This document shows, piece after piece, positions 41,722 to 49,880 of a DNA stretch of 64,000 nucleotides (its first letter is position 1; every line of letters starts with the position of its first letter). Made by a program: the position numbers and the translations under genes. Source of the stretch: Tenuifilum sp040752515 (GTDB taxonomy: Bacteria > Bacteroidota > Bacteroidia > Bacteroidales > Tenuifilaceae); NCBI GenBank assembly GCA_040752515.1, contig JBFMGQ010000015.1, positions 4,527 to 68,526 of the forward strand, written 5' to 3'. Under the pieces are notes generated by a model. The model saw only the letters and a list, made by a program, of their open reading frames with translations. It did not search any database and was not told the origin of the DNA.

Positions 41722-42354
41722 TTAAAGTTTTACAATAGCACCGATTGTAATAAATCCAGTAGTTGCAATGGCATCGAGGTTAGCACCAATGCCAAAGGTA
41801 TTGGTAATGTTTGTTGTATTGTTGTTTTTAACCGAAACGCGGTTAAAGTTGAAGTTAAAACCACCAATTACTGCTTCAAGGTCAACTTTGTCGGTTAATT
41901 TATAGGAAATGCCTGGGAAGGCCGCTAATCCTATGGTTGTAGTTTTGGGGCCGGTTGTGGTGGTTGAGCCCTCCTTGTGCTTTTCAACACCATACGAAAA
42001 GCCCACGTTGCCCTGTGCAAAAACCGATAATTTATTGAAAGTGATGGCGTAGTAGCGGGCAAATGGTGTTAATCCGATTGTGGTGGTACGATCAATCACA
42101 TCGGGGTTGCCGGGAGTTTTTTCATTTTGTAGGTTAAAGCCTAGCATGGCTCCAACAGCAAATTTCTCCGACAGAAAAATGCCTGCCTTGGGGGCTAATG
42201 AAAAGTTGGTTTGAGTAACCTTATCAACGGAAGTATTGCCGTTTTCAATTTTCCCACCGGTAGTGCTAAAACCAATATTACCACCAACAAAAATTTGCGC
42301 ATATAAACCTGCTGCAGCAAATAGCATGATTAAAGTAGTAACTATCCGTTTCAT
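41722..42354 (-). CDS. Outer-membrane beta-barrel protein (OmpW/OMP_b-brl type)
   Basis: A 210-residue small porin-like protein from ATG 42354 (MKRIVTTLIMLFAAAG), with a signal peptide ending in LYAQ. The mature part has alternating strands: IFVGGNIGFST, NFSLAPKAGIFLSEKFAVGAMLGF, IGLTPFARYYAITF, LSVFAQGNVGFSYGVE, and VDLEAVIGGFNFNFNRVSVK. It ends in FITIGAIVKL. This is a common surface barrel in Bacteroidota, with no specific substrate known. A longer start at 42375 adds seven residues before the signal and is rejected. Confidence 0.85.
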   Translation of the reverse strand: MKRIVTTLIMLFAAAGLYAQIFVGGNIGFSTTGGKIENGNTSVDKVTQTNFSLAPKAGIFLSEKFAVGAMLGFNLQNEKTPGNPDVIDRTTTIGLTPFARYYAITFNKLSVFAQGNVGFSYGVEKHKEGSTTTTGPKTTTIGLAAFPGISYKLTDKVDLEAVIGGFNFNFNRVSVKNNNTTNITNTFGIGANLDAIATTGFITIGAIVKL

Positions 42355-42444
42355 GTTTTTAATTTTAAAATTCATGCTAAATTATTTGTTTTTGAATTAA
42401 CGGACTAGTTAAATATTGTTATTTTCTTTCCTATTCAAAATCTG

Positions 42445-43692
42445 TCATCTGAAGTTGAAAATAATTGGTAAGATGAAAACCACAAATACCAACCAGATAC
42501 TATAGTAAGGTAAAAATTTTGCAGTTACTTGCTCAATGGCATTTAAGTCTTGTCTTTTTTGTAAAACTTTTACTAAATTAAACCCTATGAGAATGAGATG
42601 TGTAAAAAAAAGAAGATTTGAACCCAGCACTGCTATCCGGTTTGGAGTTATACCGTACTCTGTGATTCTAAAAAGTATAGCCGATAGGGCTATTATATTT
42701 ATTACTAACGCAATAGCAGAGAGGGAAAAGAAAATTAGTGAATAATACTTACTGGTAGATTTTTCAGGACGCTCCGAAAGTGAAAAAATGATTAATGCCA
42801 TAACCCCCAGAAGCATTGCGTTAAAAACAATTAGAAAATTTCTATCAATAAAGGGATTACTCCCTTTTACCAATATGGTGATAAGGTAAATTACGAGCGT
42901 GATTAGTATCAAAGGGCTGAATATGTTGGCAATAATTGGTGAAATTCTATTTGATAGGTATTCGAATTTTTGAATAAGGAATGAACATATTATTGGAACA
43001 GAAACAACCCCAGGAATTACAATTAGTTCGATATATAATTTTTCTATATTTATGCCAACGGCACTGAATAGTCCAATAGTAAAAGCTGTTAGAATTATTC
43101 CTGCTATGGCAAATATGCCATACAAAACAGCCAAGTCGCCATTATACTTTATAAATTCAATTTGTTTTTCGTAATTGCTTAATTTGAATTCGATAAAAAC
43201 AATACCATACACAAACCATGCAAGTATTGGTAAATGTAAATATACCAGAATGCTGGAATTTCCAGTATTGACCAAAATAATATTTACATATATTGCAAAA
43301 ACAATAAATAGAATAATGGTGAATAAAACACTTTTCAAATTATGTTTTTTGTTGATTAATGTGTATAGGGTAACGCCAAAAATGGCCGTTAATGCTAAGT
43401 TCCTTTCATAAAACATATTTTCATTGGGGTTAAATCCAAACACTTTTGGAATCAGCATTATAATGCTAACTATCAAACAGGAAATTACAACTTGGGCAAT
43501 TTCGTTTATGCTAATATCAAATAGTGATTTTTTTTCGGCCTTTAGCCTGAAATACCAGTATTTTGCTACTGTATTATCTGAGATTTCGGGATAAATTTCG
43601 AAAAATGATTTTTCAAAATCCTTCTTGTTTTTCCTGAAAAGTTGCTCTAATATTTCAGGATTATCGAGATTTTTTTTAAGCAGGTTATTCAT
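42445..43692 (-). CDS. Multi-pass membrane protein, DUF4153-like
   Basis: A 415-residue membrane protein from ATG 43692 (MNNLLKKNLDNPEILEQLFR). A soluble, charged N-terminus of about 70 residues is followed by about ten or eleven hydrophobic helices in the pattern of DUF4153 proteins. Examples are AQVVISCLIVSIIMLIPKV, LFTIILFIVFAIYVNIILV and GDLAVLYGIFAIAGIILTAF. Function is unknown. A longer start at 43752 (MNYLTGNKITTF) adds 20 residues and is less convincing. The gene has lower G+C than most neighbours. Confidence 0.7.
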   Translation of the reverse strand: MNNLLKKNLDNPEILEQLFRKNKKDFEKSFFEIYPEISDNTVAKYWYFRLKAEKKSLFDISINEIAQVVISCLIVSIIMLIPKVFGFNPNENMFYERNLALTAIFGVTLYTLINKKHNLKSVLFTIILFIVFAIYVNIILVNTGNSSILVYLHLPILAWFVYGIVFIEFKLSNYEKQIEFIKYNGDLAVLYGIFAIAGIILTAFTIGLFSAVGINIEKLYIELIVIPGVVSVPIICSFLIQKFEYLSNRISPIIANIFSPLILITLVIYLITILVKGSNPFIDRNFLIVFNAMLLGVMALIIFSLSERPEKSTSKYYSLIFFSLSAIALVINIIALSAILFRITEYGITPNRIAVLGSNLLFFTHLILIGFNLVKVLQKRQDLNAIEQVTAKFLPYYSIWLVFVVFILPIIFNFR

Positions 43693-43782
43693 ACAACGAA
43701 ATTTAATAATAAACGTAAAGGTAGTTATTTTATTACCTGTAAGGTAATTCAAATCAGCCTTAACATTTAATTTATATTGAGG

Positions 43783-44004
43783 TTAGTTCCGCTGCGCTTC
43801 ATGATCCCTCCGGGTTTATGGGTTAGTGTAGCCTTTCCCAATAAAGAAAGCCAGTCGGTTTCGGCTGGCTTTTTTCAAGTGACCCCGGAGGGATTAGTTC
43901 CGCTGCGCTTCATGATCCCTCCGGGTTTATGGGTTAGTGTAGCCTTTTCCAATAAAGAAAGCCAGTCGGTTTTGGCTGGCTTTTTCAAGTGACCCCGGAG
44001 GGAT
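43783..44004 (+). repeat. 110-bp tandem duplication ending in the tRNA-Arg 3' end
   Basis: Two head-to-tail units (43783-43893 and 43894-44004) are nearly identical, differing by a few substitutions and one T. Each contains AGTTCCGCTGCGCTTCATG, a terminator-like hairpin GCCAGTCGG...CTGGC, and GTGACCCCGGAGGGATT. The last is the 3' end of the tRNA gene, read on the plus strand. The tRNA is complete only in the last position. ATCCCTCCGGG in each unit can also pair with the same segment. Translation of the plus strand gives a repeat peptide without meaning. Confidence 0.85.
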
Positions 44005-44063
44005 TCAAACCCCCGACTTTCAGAACCGGAATCTGACGTTCTATTCAGCTGAACTACGGGGCC
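43990..44063 (-). tRNA. tRNA-Arg (anticodon CCG)
   Basis: The minus strand folds as a canonical tRNA. The acceptor arm is GGCCCCG with CGGGGTC, with one G-U pair. The D arm is GTTC/GAAC. The anticodon arm TCAGA/TCTGA has the loop TTCCGGT, giving anticodon CCG. The T arm is GGGGG/CCCTC with loop TTTGAAT, and the discriminator is A. The 3' CCA is not encoded. It reads CGG codons. The region downstream (lower coordinates) carries a hairpin plus T-rich terminator that lies inside the duplicated unit. Confidence 0.93.
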
Positions 44064-44118
44064 ATTTATTTCTGCAAAGATATAACTGTTTGGCTATTTT
44101 TACAACTACTATTTATGT

Positions 44119-44126
44119 TACCTTTG
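44119..44126 (+). promoter_or_regulatory. -7-like element before the esterase gene
   Basis: TACCTTTG fits TAnnTTTG and lies 6 bases before ATG 44133. It overlaps the upstream ATG at 44115, which argues against that longer start. As at pabB the message would have almost no leader. Confidence 0.4.
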
Positions 44127-44132
44127 TTTTTA

Positions 44133-45296
44133 ATGAAAACTCTCTTACAGATGAAGGTAAAGTTTCTTTTGCTAATGGGCTTGGTTCAACTGGTGAGCCT
44201 GTTAAATGCACAGGTTGTGTTTATTGTCGATTCATTTCCTGCCAAAACCCGAACGGATGACACAATTTTTATGGCATCAGAGCTTAATAGCTGGAACCCA
44301 CGCGATGCCAGGATGGCATTTACACGTCAGGGAAAACAATTTGTTCTAGAATTACCTCAAGTAAAGGATACCTTTGAGTATAAACTTTCGCGGGGCAGTT
44401 GGCAAAAGGTAGAGGTTGGTTTCGATGGAAAAGATGTGAGGAATAGGGTTTTCTATCCGGGCATCGATACAGTTAGAATAAGAGTGAAGGACTGGCGCGA
44501 CATGTCTGAAACCTCACAGCGAAAATCAACAGCATCGCCTAACGTGAGGTTCTTGCCTTCAACATTAGAAATAAAAAAACTTAACCGCCGAAGGGCTATT
44601 CGCCTTTACTTGCCACCAAACTATAACCAGAGGTTGCAATTCCCGGTAATATACATGCACGATGGACAAAACGTTTTCGATGAGGCTACCTCTTTTGCTG
44701 GGGAGTGGCGCGTTGACGAGATCATGGATAGCTTGTATTCCAGCCAAGGCTTTGCAGCCATTGTTGTAGCCATCTACAACGACAGTAAGGAGCGCTTGAA
44801 CGAGTATTCCCCTTGGCGGAACGATTCACTTGGTTTAGGCGGCAATGGCGATGAGTATGCTTACTTTGTTGCCAAGGAACTCAAACCTTTTATCGATAAG
44901 AATTACAGGACTAATCCCGATCCCAAATACAACGCCATTATTGGTAGTTCAATGGGCGGTTTAGTATCACTCTATACTGGGCTTAAGTATCCTGAAGCGT
45001 TTGGAAGGATTGGTGTTTTTTCGCCATCGCTTTGGTTCACCCCTGAAGTTTTTGACTATGTTTCAAAGCATAAGCGCAAAGGAGAACAGAAGGTTTACTT
45101 ACTAGCCGGTGAGAGGGAAAGTGAAACTATGGTTAACGATATTAAGACCTTGGAGTATCAACTTTTCAAAGCTGGATATTCCGATGAGGATTACCTCAAA
45201 CTAAAAATTTCTCCCGATGGCCGCCATGCAGAATGGTTCTGGAGTAGAGAATTTCCAGAGGCTATTGAGTACTTGTTCGATATAAAAAGAAAATAG
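44133..45296 (+). CDS. Exported esterase with carbohydrate-binding-like N-terminal domain
   Basis: A 387-residue exported protein from ATG 44133 (MKTLLQMKVKFLLLMG), with a signal peptide ending in LLNAQ. Residues about 25-115 resemble a starch-binding (CBM20/CBM48-like) domain: MASELNSWNPRDARMAF and FEYKLSRGSWQKVEV. Residues about 140-387 are an esterase D-like alpha/beta hydrolase. They contain FPVIYMHDGQNVFDEATSF, the nucleophile motif GSSMGG, and GRHAEWFWSREFPEAIEYLF near the end, which carries the catalytic His. Family members hydrolyse feruloyl, acetyl or siderophore esters; the substrate here is unknown. Confidence 0.85.
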   Translation: MKTLLQMKVKFLLLMGLVQLVSLLNAQVVFIVDSFPAKTRTDDTIFMASELNSWNPRDARMAFTRQGKQFVLELPQVKDTFEYKLSRGSWQKVEVGFDGKDVRNRVFYPGIDTVRIRVKDWRDMSETSQRKSTASPNVRFLPSTLEIKKLNRRRAIRLYLPPNYNQRLQFPVIYMHDGQNVFDEATSFAGEWRVDEIMDSLYSSQGFAAIVVAIYNDSKERLNEYSPWRNDSLGLGGNGDEYAYFVAKELKPFIDKNYRTNPDPKYNAIIGSSMGGLVSLYTGLKYPEAFGRIGVFSPSLWFTPEVFDYVSKHKRKGEQKVYLLAGERESETMVNDIKTLEYQLFKAGYSDEDYLKLKISPDGRHAEWFWSREFPEAIEYLFDIKRK

Positions 45297-45562
45297 TTGA
45301 AGTAACCCTGTTCAAGTTTTTTCATCGAGCATGAATATCGCGCAAAAGCATGGTGATGGATTACTTAGATGGAAAATAATATATTGGAATTTAGCGTATT
45401 GAATTAGTGTGCTAGTGCTTTCAAAAATCGATGTCAAAGTTTTTGGTAGAATCGCGGGGTTAATGCAACTACTAAAATTTCAGTAATTTTTTGACAATGA
45501 AAATAATTTATTAAATTGCTATTGATTAATTAACCTTTAACTAAATTTAAACCTAACTTGTT

Positions 45563-46036
45563 ATGGAAAACTTAAAGTATGCCGGTTTTTGGTGGCGCTT
45601 TTTAGCCTACCTCATTGATGCTATTATAATTGGAGCATTTCAATGGATTGTTGTTGTGCCATTTCTTGCATTAATTGGATTTTCAGCAGTTTCTGCGGCT
45701 TCAAATGGTTTTAATGAAACTGAGGCAATAGGTATGGCTGGTGCATTTATTGGTACAGCAATGGTAACCTATCTGCTGTTAATTGTAATTACTTGGCTGT
45801 ACTTTGCCTTAATGGAGTCATCAAAGCATCAGGGAACGGTTGGCAAAATTGCTTTGGGCATTATTGTTACCGACTTGGAAGGGAATCGTATATCCTTTGC
45901 CCGTGCTACAGGACGATATTTTGGCAAAATCCTTTCAAGCTTGATTTTTATGATTGGATACATCTTGGCCGGTTTTACCCAAAAGAAACAAGCATTACAC
46001 GATATGCTTGCTGGAACTTTAGTGTGGAAAAAGTAG
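45563..46036 (+). CDS. RDD-family membrane protein
   Basis: A 157-residue inner-membrane protein. It starts with YAGFWWRFLAYLIDAIIIG, which contains the Arg and Asp of the RDD motif (R12, D17), followed by helices near 10-40, 65-85 and 115-135. The region GTVGKIALGIIVTDLEGNRIS is typical of the family. RDD proteins are small membrane proteins of mostly unknown function, some acting in Na+/H+ exchange. The 266-base gap before it is A+T-rich and holds no gene. A terminator lies 15 bases after the stop. Confidence 0.88.
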   Translation: MENLKYAGFWWRFLAYLIDAIIIGAFQWIVVVPFLALIGFSAVSAASNGFNETEAIGMAGAFIGTAMVTYLLLIVITWLYFALMESSKHQGTVGKIALGIIVTDLEGNRISFARATGRYFGKILSSLIFMIGYILAGFTQKKQALHDMLAGTLVWKK

Positions 46037-46051
46037 TTTGGGCTTAGGACA

Positions 46052-46091
46052 AAACAAATAAGGGTGACGGCCATGCCACCCTTATTTGTTT
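46052..46091. terminator. Bidirectional terminator between the RDD gene and aroA
   Basis: A 15-bp perfect stem, AAACAAATAAGGGTG and CACCCTTATTTGTTT, with a 10-base loop and A/T-rich ends that suit both strands. Confidence 0.88.
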
Positions 46092-46107
46092 ATAGAAGAT
46101 ACTCTCA

Positions 46108-47349
46108 TTACTGCAAGATTGCTACCTCAAATCCTAGTTTTTTTATTTCATCCCAAAATGTGGGGTACGACTTACTGGTTATCCGCGCATTATCCATAAT
46201 TACCTTTTTCCCTAAAATAGCGTAAGGGGCAAGTGACATTGCCACGCGATGGTCATTTTGGGAGTCGCACTCAATGGTTTTCAGGCTTTTTAATTTCGAT
46301 TTGCCATCAAAAATTAAAACTTCCACCTCATTTTCCATTCGAACATCAATGGTTGCGCCAAGTTTTTGAAATTCGGTTTTGATAACCTCCAGTCTATCGG
46401 GGTCTTTGGAGTGAAAGTATTCAATTCCACTTATGCTGAAAGGTATGCCTAAGGCTAAACAGGTAAACATTACGGCTGGAGCCAAATCGGGATGTTGCTT
46501 AAAATTGTGCATAAACTGTTTTGTAGTTCTCCCTTTGCGCTTTAAAATAATTTCATCCTCGGCTACCAGTGTGCTTACGCCAAGTTTTGTGAATAAGTCT
46601 TTCACGGCAGTGTTGCACTGGAAACTTTCTGGCTTTAACCCTTTAATGGTCACTTCGCCTTTGTCGGCAAGTGCTACAGCCTCGTACCAGTATGATGCAA
46701 GTGACCAATCGGCTTCAATGGAGAGTTCACTTCCGTCGAAAATCTGATGCTCAATAAGCACCTCATTCTCATGCCAGTCGATGTTAACACCCATGAACTG
46801 AAGTGCACGCAGTGTCATGGTAGGATAACCTTCGGAAATGATCAGGTTTTTAAGTTCAACAATTTCTTCGGTATTTAGGATTGGATCGATGAGTAGGCGG
46901 GCTTCAATCATTTTACTATTAATTGATCCCTCAACTCTTAAAATTTTCCCTTTTAGGTTTTTCCCTATCAGTCTGAATGGCGGATTGCCAATTCGTTCTT
47001 CAAATTGAACGTTTAAGCCGTATTTTTGGAGGAGCGTAACTATCTTTTCGGTGGTGCTAACCTTTAAAATGTTCGAAGATGATAGTATCCACTCGCCGCC
47101 AAAGTATTTGATAAACGCCCTTATATGCCTTAAGGCTCTGGCTGTTCGCCCGCTTTTGCTCTTAAGCCCTTTCTTGAATATACTTTGGTCGATAATCTTT
47201 TCATCGCCTTTAACTTCACCCTGATGGGGCAAGTTGGCATCTTTATATGCCCTAATAACTAAAAACTTATGTGACATTGGGCGGGTGGGGGGAATGGTAA
47301 CCTCACCATTAATCTTTGTTTCCGATTTGGTGATTTGATACTTTATCAT
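46108..47349 (-). CDS. aroA: Divergent 5-enolpyruvylshikimate-3-phosphate (EPSP) synthase
   Basis: Sixth enzyme of the shikimate pathway. The 413-residue product has the EPSP-synthase fold over its whole length: EADWSLASYWYEAVAL, HPDLAPAVMFTCLALG, SKDPDRLEVIKTEFQKLGA and NDHRVAMSLAPYAI. The N-terminal half departs from the active-site consensus. The usual SKS-x-SNRA stretch reads PTRPMSHKF, so the catalytic Lys is Arg and the Arg is Lys. NAGTAMR is replaced by SGRTARA, and SSQ by NSK. The RPM(K)ERP loop is lost. It is the last gene of folP-cdaA-aroA. Function as a true synthase is uncertain; it may be a diverged enzyme or an evolved paralogue. Confidence 0.75.
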   Translation of the reverse strand: MIKYQITKSETKINGEVTIPPTRPMSHKFLVIRAYKDANLPHQGEVKGDEKIIDQSIFKKGLKSKSGRTARALRHIRAFIKYFGGEWILSSSNILKVSTTEKIVTLLQKYGLNVQFEERIGNPPFRLIGKNLKGKILRVEGSINSKMIEARLLIDPILNTEEIVELKNLIISEGYPTMTLRALQFMGVNIDWHENEVLIEHQIFDGSELSIEADWSLASYWYEAVALADKGEVTIKGLKPESFQCNTAVKDLFTKLGVSTLVAEDEIILKRKGRTTKQFMHNFKQHPDLAPAVMFTCLALGIPFSISGIEYFHSKDPDRLEVIKTEFQKLGATIDVRMENEVEVLIFDGKSKLKSLKTIECDSQNDHRVAMSLAPYAILGKKVIMDNARITSKSYPTFWDEIKKLGFEVAILQ

Positions 47350-47400
47350 TTCATTTTAGTTTATAGGAATTAAACAAAAGTAAGTAACTTTAAAACTATA

Positions 47401-48201
47401 TCACTTGATTTGCAACTTTTGTTCAAGTTTTTGTTTGAGCTCGATAGGGCTGATGCCGTAATCGATATTCCCATTGTCGGCCAAACTGATCTTGCCTGTT
47501 TCTTCCGATACAACAATAACTAAAGCATCGGTAACCTCTGTCAAACCTAAAGCCGATTTGTGCCTCATGCCAAAGTGTGGGGGTAAGTTAAGGTTTTCGG
47601 ATATGGGCAATACACAGCGCGCTGCATGAATTTTATTTCCTTTAATTATCACTGCACCATCGTGTAACGGGCTATTCTTGAAAAAAATGTTTTCCAACAG
47701 TCTGCTGGACAGCTCAGCATTAATTACATCGCCCGTATCGGAATAAACATCTAGTTCAGAGTTCCGGGTTATAACAATTAAGGCGCCGGTTTTGGTATCG
47801 GAGAGGTTCTTGCAGGCTTTTATTATGACATCAATATTAGTATTGCTCATATCGTTTTGGTCCGTGCCCAGTAGGAGTGAGCCAAGTGCGCTTTTCCCTT
47901 TGGATGTGTAACGCGAACCCAGCAGTAATAAAAACTTTCTGATTTCCTGCTGGAAAACTATAATTAGTGCAATTACGCCAACCCCAATAACCTGTCCAAG
48001 CAGATTGCCAAGCAGCTCCATATTCAGGGCTCTCACAACCAACCATATAAAGTAAAGTAGCACAATCCCCGAAAAAATATTCATAGCAGCGGTACCCCTA
48101 ATTAAAAGATAAATTTGATATAGGATAAAAGCTACTATAACTATATCGACAACGTCGAGTATTCTTACATGAATAAATAGTGTTACGGGTAATAATTCCA
48201 T
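47401..48201 (-). CDS. cdaA: Diadenylate cyclase CdaA
   Basis: Membrane enzyme that makes the second messenger c-di-AMP from two ATP. The 266-residue protein has three N-terminal helices (about 13-35, 40-58, 70-84) and a C-terminal DAC domain. The active-site motif DGA is at 181-183. The ATP-binding motif reads RHKSA at 213-217 where the usual sequence is RHRAA. It starts 3 bases after the folP stop, an arrangement typical of Bacteroidota. c-di-AMP normally controls potassium balance and cell-wall homeostasis. Confidence 0.95.
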   Translation of the reverse strand: MELLPVTLFIHVRILDVVDIVIVAFILYQIYLLIRGTAAMNIFSGIVLLYFIWLVVRALNMELLGNLLGQVIGVGVIALIIVFQQEIRKFLLLLGSRYTSKGKSALGSLLLGTDQNDMSNTNIDVIIKACKNLSDTKTGALIVITRNSELDVYSDTGDVINAELSSRLLENIFFKNSPLHDGAVIIKGNKIHAARCVLPISENLNLPPHFGMRHKSALGLTEVTDALVIVVSEETGKISLADNGNIDYGISPIELKQKLEQKLQIK

Positions 48202-48204
48202 GGA

Positions 48205-49086
48205 TTATATGAATTGAAATTCGGGTTGGGCATTTATGAGTTCTACTAACTTTATGGTTTCCACCGCTTCTTTTACATCGTGAACCCTTAAAATGCTGGC
48301 GCCTTTAATTACAGCATACGTGTTAAGGACGGTAGTACCATTTAATGCATGTTCTGGTTTTGTGCTTAAGGGTTTGTATATCATTGACTTTCTTGATACA
48401 CCTGCCAGTATTGGAAGCTCAAGTAGCTTAAAAGTCTCTAGATTTTTTAGTATGGTGTAGTTGTGCTCTAATGTTTTGCCAAAGCCAAATCCGGGATCAA
48501 TAATAATATCCTTAACATTTAGCTGCTTTAGCTTTTCGATTTTATCGTTAAAGAATAGCACAAGTTCCCTAATTACATTTTCGTATGTGGGGTTATGCTG
48601 CATGTTTTCAGGAGTTCCTTGCATGTGCATGAGTATGTATGGGACATTTAATTCGGCTATGGTTTCAAACATTTTACTATCCATTTGTCCGGCCGATATG
48701 TCGTTAATAATATCCACACGGTATTCCTTAACAGCCCATTTTGCTACCGTTGCCCTGAATGTATCAACTGAAACAATGGTTTCGGGGTATCGCTTGCGAA
48801 TGGCAGCCAAGGCTTTATCGAGGCGTTTAAGTTCTTCCTGCTCACTCACAGGTTTTGCCCCCGGGCGAGTAGAGCAAGCACCTACATCGATTATTTGCCC
48901 ACCTTCGTCAATGATTTGCTTCGCCCTACGGGCTATGCTGTTCGAAAATCGAAATCGGCTACCACTGAAAAAAGAGTCGTTGGTTACATTTATTATACCC
49001 ATAACCATTGGCTTTTCAATGGTTATAAGTTTTCCGTTGCACTGCAACGTTTTTCTTGGCGCGAAAACTGAACGTATTTGTTCCAT
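48205..49086 (-). CDS. folP: Dihydropteroate synthase
   Basis: Joins p-aminobenzoate to the pterin in folate synthesis and is the sulfonamide target. The 293-residue protein has the TIM-barrel motifs MGIINVTNDSFFSGSRF, GGQIIDVGACSTRPGA, RVDIINDISAG, IIIDPGFGFGKT, LAGVSRKSM and RVHDVKEAVE. Length is normal. It is the promoter-proximal gene of folP-cdaA-aroA, and the 89-base gap to tmk is a divergent promoter region. pabB, earlier in the same pathway, is 11 kb away. Confidence 0.97.
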   Translation of the reverse strand: MEQIRSVFAPRKTLQCNGKLITIEKPMVMGIINVTNDSFFSGSRFRFSNSIARRAKQIIDEGGQIIDVGACSTRPGAKPVSEQEELKRLDKALAAIRKRYPETIVSVDTFRATVAKWAVKEYRVDIINDISAGQMDSKMFETIAELNVPYILMHMQGTPENMQHNPTYENVIRELVLFFNDKIEKLKQLNVKDIIIDPGFGFGKTLEHNYTILKNLETFKLLELPILAGVSRKSMIYKPLSTKPEHALNGTTVLNTYAVIKGASILRVHDVKEAVETIKLVELINAQPEFQFI

Positions 49087-49175
49087 TTTTTTCTATCTTG
49101 CAAAATGTTTCAAAGGCTAAAATTACGAAACATTGCGTTAAGTTTATTGATGTTGATTTTTAAATTTTTTAATGC

Positions 49176-49868
49176 ATGGCTTTAATAGTTGTTGAAGGGC
49201 TCGATGGTGCAGGCAAATCAACTCAAATAGATCTTCTTACAAATCACCTTAAAAGAAAATCCATTCCTTGCCATTTCCTTCATTTCCCTCGAGTGGATGC
49301 CCCATTCTTTGGTGAGCTCATTGCAAGGTTTCTTCGTGGCGATTTGGGATCAATCGATAAGGTTGACCCCTATGTGGTTGCTTTACTTTATGCTTCCGAT
49401 AGAATGGATGCTGCTCCTTTGCTTCGCCAGTGGCTTGCCGGTAACCATGTGGTTCTGCTTGATAGGTACGTCTATTCCAATGTTGCCTTTCAGTGCGCTA
49501 AACTTAACAATACCGATGAGGTAAACCGCTTGCGGGATTGGATACTGCAGCTGGAGTTCGATTATTACGCAATTCCTAAACCCGACTTAAACATCTTTTT
49601 AAATGTGCCCTTTGACTTTACTCGTCAGCGTTTAACCGAACATCGAACCGGCGATTCGCGACAATACCTTCAGGGTAAGGATGATATTCATGAAAAAGAC
49701 CTTTCGTTTCAGGAAAAGGTAAGGAACATCTATCTTGAACAACAACAGTTCGACAAAAATTTTGTTGTTCTTAATTGTACCGATTCAAATGGGCAAATGC
49801 TCAAGCCCAACGTGATATCGGAAATGATCATTAAAGAGATAATTAGTAGAAATCTTATAAACATCTAA
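49176..49868 (+). CDS. tmk: Thymidylate kinase
   Basis: Phosphorylates dTMP to dTDP. The 230-residue protein has the P-loop GLDGAGKST at residues 8-16, a DR(Y) motif in LLDRYVYSNVAFQ, and the LID region FTRQRLTEHRTGDSRQ. It is slightly longer than the usual 205-215 residues, with an extended C-terminus. It is followed after 12 bases by the DoxX-like gene. Confidence 0.94.
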   Translation: MALIVVEGLDGAGKSTQIDLLTNHLKRKSIPCHFLHFPRVDAPFFGELIARFLRGDLGSIDKVDPYVVALLYASDRMDAAPLLRQWLAGNHVVLLDRYVYSNVAFQCAKLNNTDEVNRLRDWILQLEFDYYAIPKPDLNIFLNVPFDFTRQRLTEHRTGDSRQYLQGKDDIHEKDLSFQEKVRNIYLEQQQFDKNFVVLNCTDSNGQMLKPNVISEMIIKEIISRNLINI

Positions 49869-49880
49869 GAGGATTTTTAT

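Noticed and set aside
43777..43992. 71-residue ORF with an internal repeat
   Set aside because: The repeat is just the 110-bp tandem duplication of a tRNA-flanking spacer; the frame passes through a terminator and the tRNA gene.
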